DNA of 64,000 nucleotides, from NCBI GenBank assembly GCA_015680685.1, contig MNCI01004849.1, forward strand, positions 124,001-188,000, given 5' to 3'. The notes beneath the pieces were generated by a model, which saw nothing but the letters and a program-made list of their open reading frames with translations, did not search any database and was not told the DNA's origin. Position numbers and translations under genes: made by a program. The DNA is from Gnetum montanum. Its lineage: Eukaryota > Streptophyta > Gnetopsida > Gnetales > Gnetaceae. Positions 61,801-64,000 of the stretch are shown here, piece by piece (within the stretch, counting starts at the first letter, position 1; every line of letters starts with the position of its first letter).

Positions 61801-62354
61801 ATGGACAGGCAGAGGCTACAAATTATTCCACCATCAACTTGCTGAAGCGGATGCTTAGAAATAGCAAGAGGTGGTGGCACAAGCAAATCCTCTACATTCT
61901 ATAGGCCTACAGAACAACATGCAGAATTGCAACAAGTAAGACCCCTTACAATCTTGTTTATGGATCTGAAGTTGTGTTGCCTCTTGAGTTGTAGGTACCA
62001 TCACTCTAGATGATCCTCTCAGATGTTGTGAGCGAAGCCCAGAATAATGAGTCGTGGATCATCGACCTCGACTCAATAGAGGAGGAGCGCACACAGACAC
62101 TGAGCTGCATAGAGCACTACCAGAACAAGTAATACCAAAAGCACTATGCAGACTCACATCAATGGCCAGTATAGAAGGGAGACCTCATCCTCAAAGCTGT
62201 CTGTCAGCATGTGAGAAAATTCTTAGCCAACTAGGAAGGCCCTTACATGGTCACTAAAGCCTTTAAAAATGGAGCCTTCAACCTGGCGGACATGGATGGC
62301 AATGAGTTCTCCAACCCGGTGAATCACTCGTACCTCAAGCCATACTACATCTAA
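58884..62354 (+). pseudogene. pol: E1 pol: RT, RNase H, second (archaeal-type) RNase H, integrase; one frame, many stops
   Basis: From the ATG at 58884 to TAA at 62352 the frame is unbroken for 1,157 codons, interrupted only by about two dozen in-frame stops. RT: WVSNIIIVSKK, PWGTFYYTMMPFGLKN from about residue 248, YVND (for YVDD) at 288. First RNase H is degenerate (FFIYLTTFDTSIIALLCQ). The second RNase H has FDGAS at 586-590, VEYEGLLRG and CRDSQLV, so its three acidic residues are kept; this domain marks the Tat/Ogre lineage. Integrase: zinc finger EVHEG...AHRAM...CSTCQR (about 808-851), core with Asn for the first Asp (880), Asp 941 in DNGPQF and Glu 977, the normal 35-residue spacing. 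The C-terminal part ends NHSYLKPYYI. Confidence 0.93.
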
Positions 62355-62735
62355 AGCATGGCAACAACAACCAGCATCCGCTATGATGATAAACTAGCAA
62401 CAATGAGTAGTGTCCACTACAACGATAAACTGGCAACAACAACAAGTAGCATCCTCTATGATGATAAACTAGCAACAACAAGCAACATCTGCTATGATGA
62501 TAAACTGGCAACAACAAGTAGTGTCCACTACAATGATAAACTAGCAACAACAACAAGAAGCATCCGCTACGACGTTAAACTGGCGACAATCGTCTACTAA
62601 GACGTAAAACTAGCACAGCTAGTTTACTATGACATTAAACTAGCATGTACAGTCTATTGGGACCTTAAACCAGCACAGTAGTCTGCTGGGAGCCTAAACC
62701 AGCACACAGTCTACCAGGACCTTAAACTAGGTTTG
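62355..62735 (+). repeat. Repeat array directly downstream of E1 integrase
   Basis: About ten units of 30-38 bases such as CCGCTATGATGATAAACTAG plus CAACAACAAG, changing at the right end to units with GACCTTAAACTAG. It starts right at the pol stop codon. Part of it is open as an 80-codon repetitive frame, judged not a gene. Confidence 0.85.
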
Positions 62736-63791
62736 CATCACATCCCTAGCATGCATCTGTGTCAAGTACACATTGAACAAGCATGCACAGTGTCGATGTG
62801 GGGGTGGGACATTGCTGCTCCAGAACAAAATTCACGACGAACTAGGAACATAATCTGGAACATACACGACACCGCCACCCTTAGCATCATGCTGACCCTC
62901 CGGAGATGTCATATGACATTGCACTGGCCTTCCGGACCTACCATCGCTACGGCAAATCACCCTTACGGTAGTTCCTTGGCTAGTGCTTGCCACTGGAGTT
63001 CTAGTAGTATTGTGGCCTAGCCACAATATTGTTACCCTCCAGCTCCCTGTTAATGCCTTGGCTCAAACAAAATTTAGCTATGTGATAGATAATCCCATAG
63101 CTGAACTGAGAATGCATGCCTTTGGTAGGGATTCCAAAGCATCTGCACTCATAGGAGCTCCTGGCGCCTTCAACGCTAGTTCCACCGCAACAGTGCTACC
63201 AATGCCGCTGCTAGCCTTCCTACTTTGGACATCGTGCACCAGCACAGATGTCCAAGAGCTTTAACAATGTCTGTGACAAGCAAGACCTTCACCCTCACCT
63301 CGCATCGTGGTTGTTTCTCTCTCTCTCATGCTTATAGGGTGCGACCAAGAGTATGCCTTGCCACTACAGCAAATGCTATAACATCGTGAAGTGAGTGCCT
63401 CAACTAGCTTGGCTACTTCAAAGTGCAAGTTCCATGACATGCGTAACACAGCTCCTCACATGGGAAGCATCTGTAGGCATGTCAAAATCCCACCTGAATG
63501 TAACACAGCTCATCCTGGTAAAGGAGCATATATCCTACAAGAGGTCAAAGGCCAGCGAAAGTAAAGATGAAAATGCAAACGACTTCCTCATGAGCACTTC
63601 GATGAGGGACTCTACTAAACCTCATCTTTATCCTTTTCCTGAACCTCCTTCCTCCCTTCTTCACCCTTTCACTCTCAAGTGTAGGCAAGTGACATCTTGA
63701 CGATCACCAAGTAGCAATGTTAACATCATGTCTTCCATGGTATTTCATATTCTTTTTCAATGTCTCTCGAGCCTGTCCTTCAGACATCAAC
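62736..63791. other. E1 3' interior without a recognised gene
   Basis: Sequence between the post-integrase array and the PPT. Short frames exist on both strands (for example 62983-63264 and 63395-63700), but none has a known motif or a counterpart in E2. Confidence 0.6.
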
Positions 63792-63800
63792 AAAGAGGGG
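63792..63800 (+). other. E1 polypurine tract
   Basis: AAAGAGGGG (then CCAA) immediately precedes the 3' LTR start at 63805, identical to the E2 tract. Confidence 0.8.
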
Positions 63801-63804
63801 CCAA

Positions 63805-64000
63805 TGAAACACCCCAAAATTCAAAGACATGCTTGCTTCACCAGGCCTTTGCAAATCACACAGCATTATGGAAGTTCTTCAGGAGATGGATGCTCTGATG
63901 TTTAGACTCTCCATTTCGACAAGTTTTACTGCCCCGAGTGTCAATAGGCTAAATGGATTCTCTAGCCTATCCACCTAAGTAAGATCATCTAGCCAATAAC
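63805..64000 (+). repeat. E1 3' LTR, first 196 bases (cut by the window end)
   Basis: It begins TGAAACACCCC and matches 15882-16077 with about 26 differences by my count. It closes E1. The target duplication and the rest of E0 should follow outside the window. Confidence 0.9.

Larger units (their letters stand above)
15882..64000 (+). mobile_element. E1: giant Tat/Ogre-like retrotransposon (continues past the window), split by E2
   Basis: The 5' LTR (15882-17616) and the start of the 3' LTR (63805) align with about 87% identity by eye over the 196 bases available. Between them lie PBS, tandem-repeat leader, gag, pro, hairpin array, aORF, pol, hairpin array and PPT. The aORF is split by E2 at 24158/55526 and is collinear with the unsplit copy in E0 across the join. 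Net length without E2 is about 18.3 kb. The left target duplication would be TTCCC (15877-15881); the right one is outside the window. Confidence 0.9.

Noticed and set aside
62358-62600. 80-codon frame with repeated YDDKLATT peptides
   Set aside because: It is the translation of the post-integrase tandem repeat, and units differ in length and content. The same kind of array in E2 and E3 is not open, so it is not a gene.
62983-63700. Short plus-strand frames near the 3' end of E1
   Set aside because: No motif, no conservation in E2, and overlapping frames on both strands of similar length.

Overview
The window reads as repeat-rich intergenic DNA of a land plant with a large genome. I see no ordinary host gene, no tRNA or rRNA, and nothing bacterial. 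Nearly all of it is Ty3/gypsy-type LTR retrotransposon sequence. Four elements of one giant family are nested inside each other, and a fifth, unrelated element sits in the outermost copy. The pol genes have a degenerate first RNase H followed by a second one (FDGA...EYEGLL...DSQLV), which marks the Tat/Ogre lineage. I cannot name the species.

Layout. E0 (about 1005-15881) is the 5' half of the outermost element. It is split by element A (about 1778-8703), an Athila-like element with gag and protease but no RT. E0 is cut at 15881 by E1, which runs from 15882 past the window end; its 5' LTR is 15882-17616 and its 3' LTR begins at 63805. E1 is split by E2 (24159-55520, target duplication CTTAG on both sides). 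E2 is split by E3 (30248-42188, target duplication CCAAG on both sides). With the nested DNA removed, E1 and E2 are each about 18-19 kb. LTR similarity by eye is about 96% for E3 and about 87% for E2 and E1, which agrees with the nesting order.

The family's gene order is LTR, PBS, a leader with element-specific tandem repeats, gag-pro, a gene on the opposite strand (called aORF here), pol (RT, RNase H, second RNase H, integrase), PPT, LTR. The most striking content is aORF. It is a multi-exon gene on the minus strand between protease and RT, conserved in E0, E1 and E2 and reduced to its first and last exons in E3. Exon lengths, intron positions and splice phases agree between copies. Arrays of short hairpin repeats ending in TTAAACTA lie at the borders of the modules: after pro, before pol and after integrase.

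All coding regions carry stop codons, so they are listed as pseudogenes. E1 pol (1,157 codons) and the E2 gag-pro part before E3 (1,165 codons) still keep one reading frame throughout, so their ancestral proteins can be followed.
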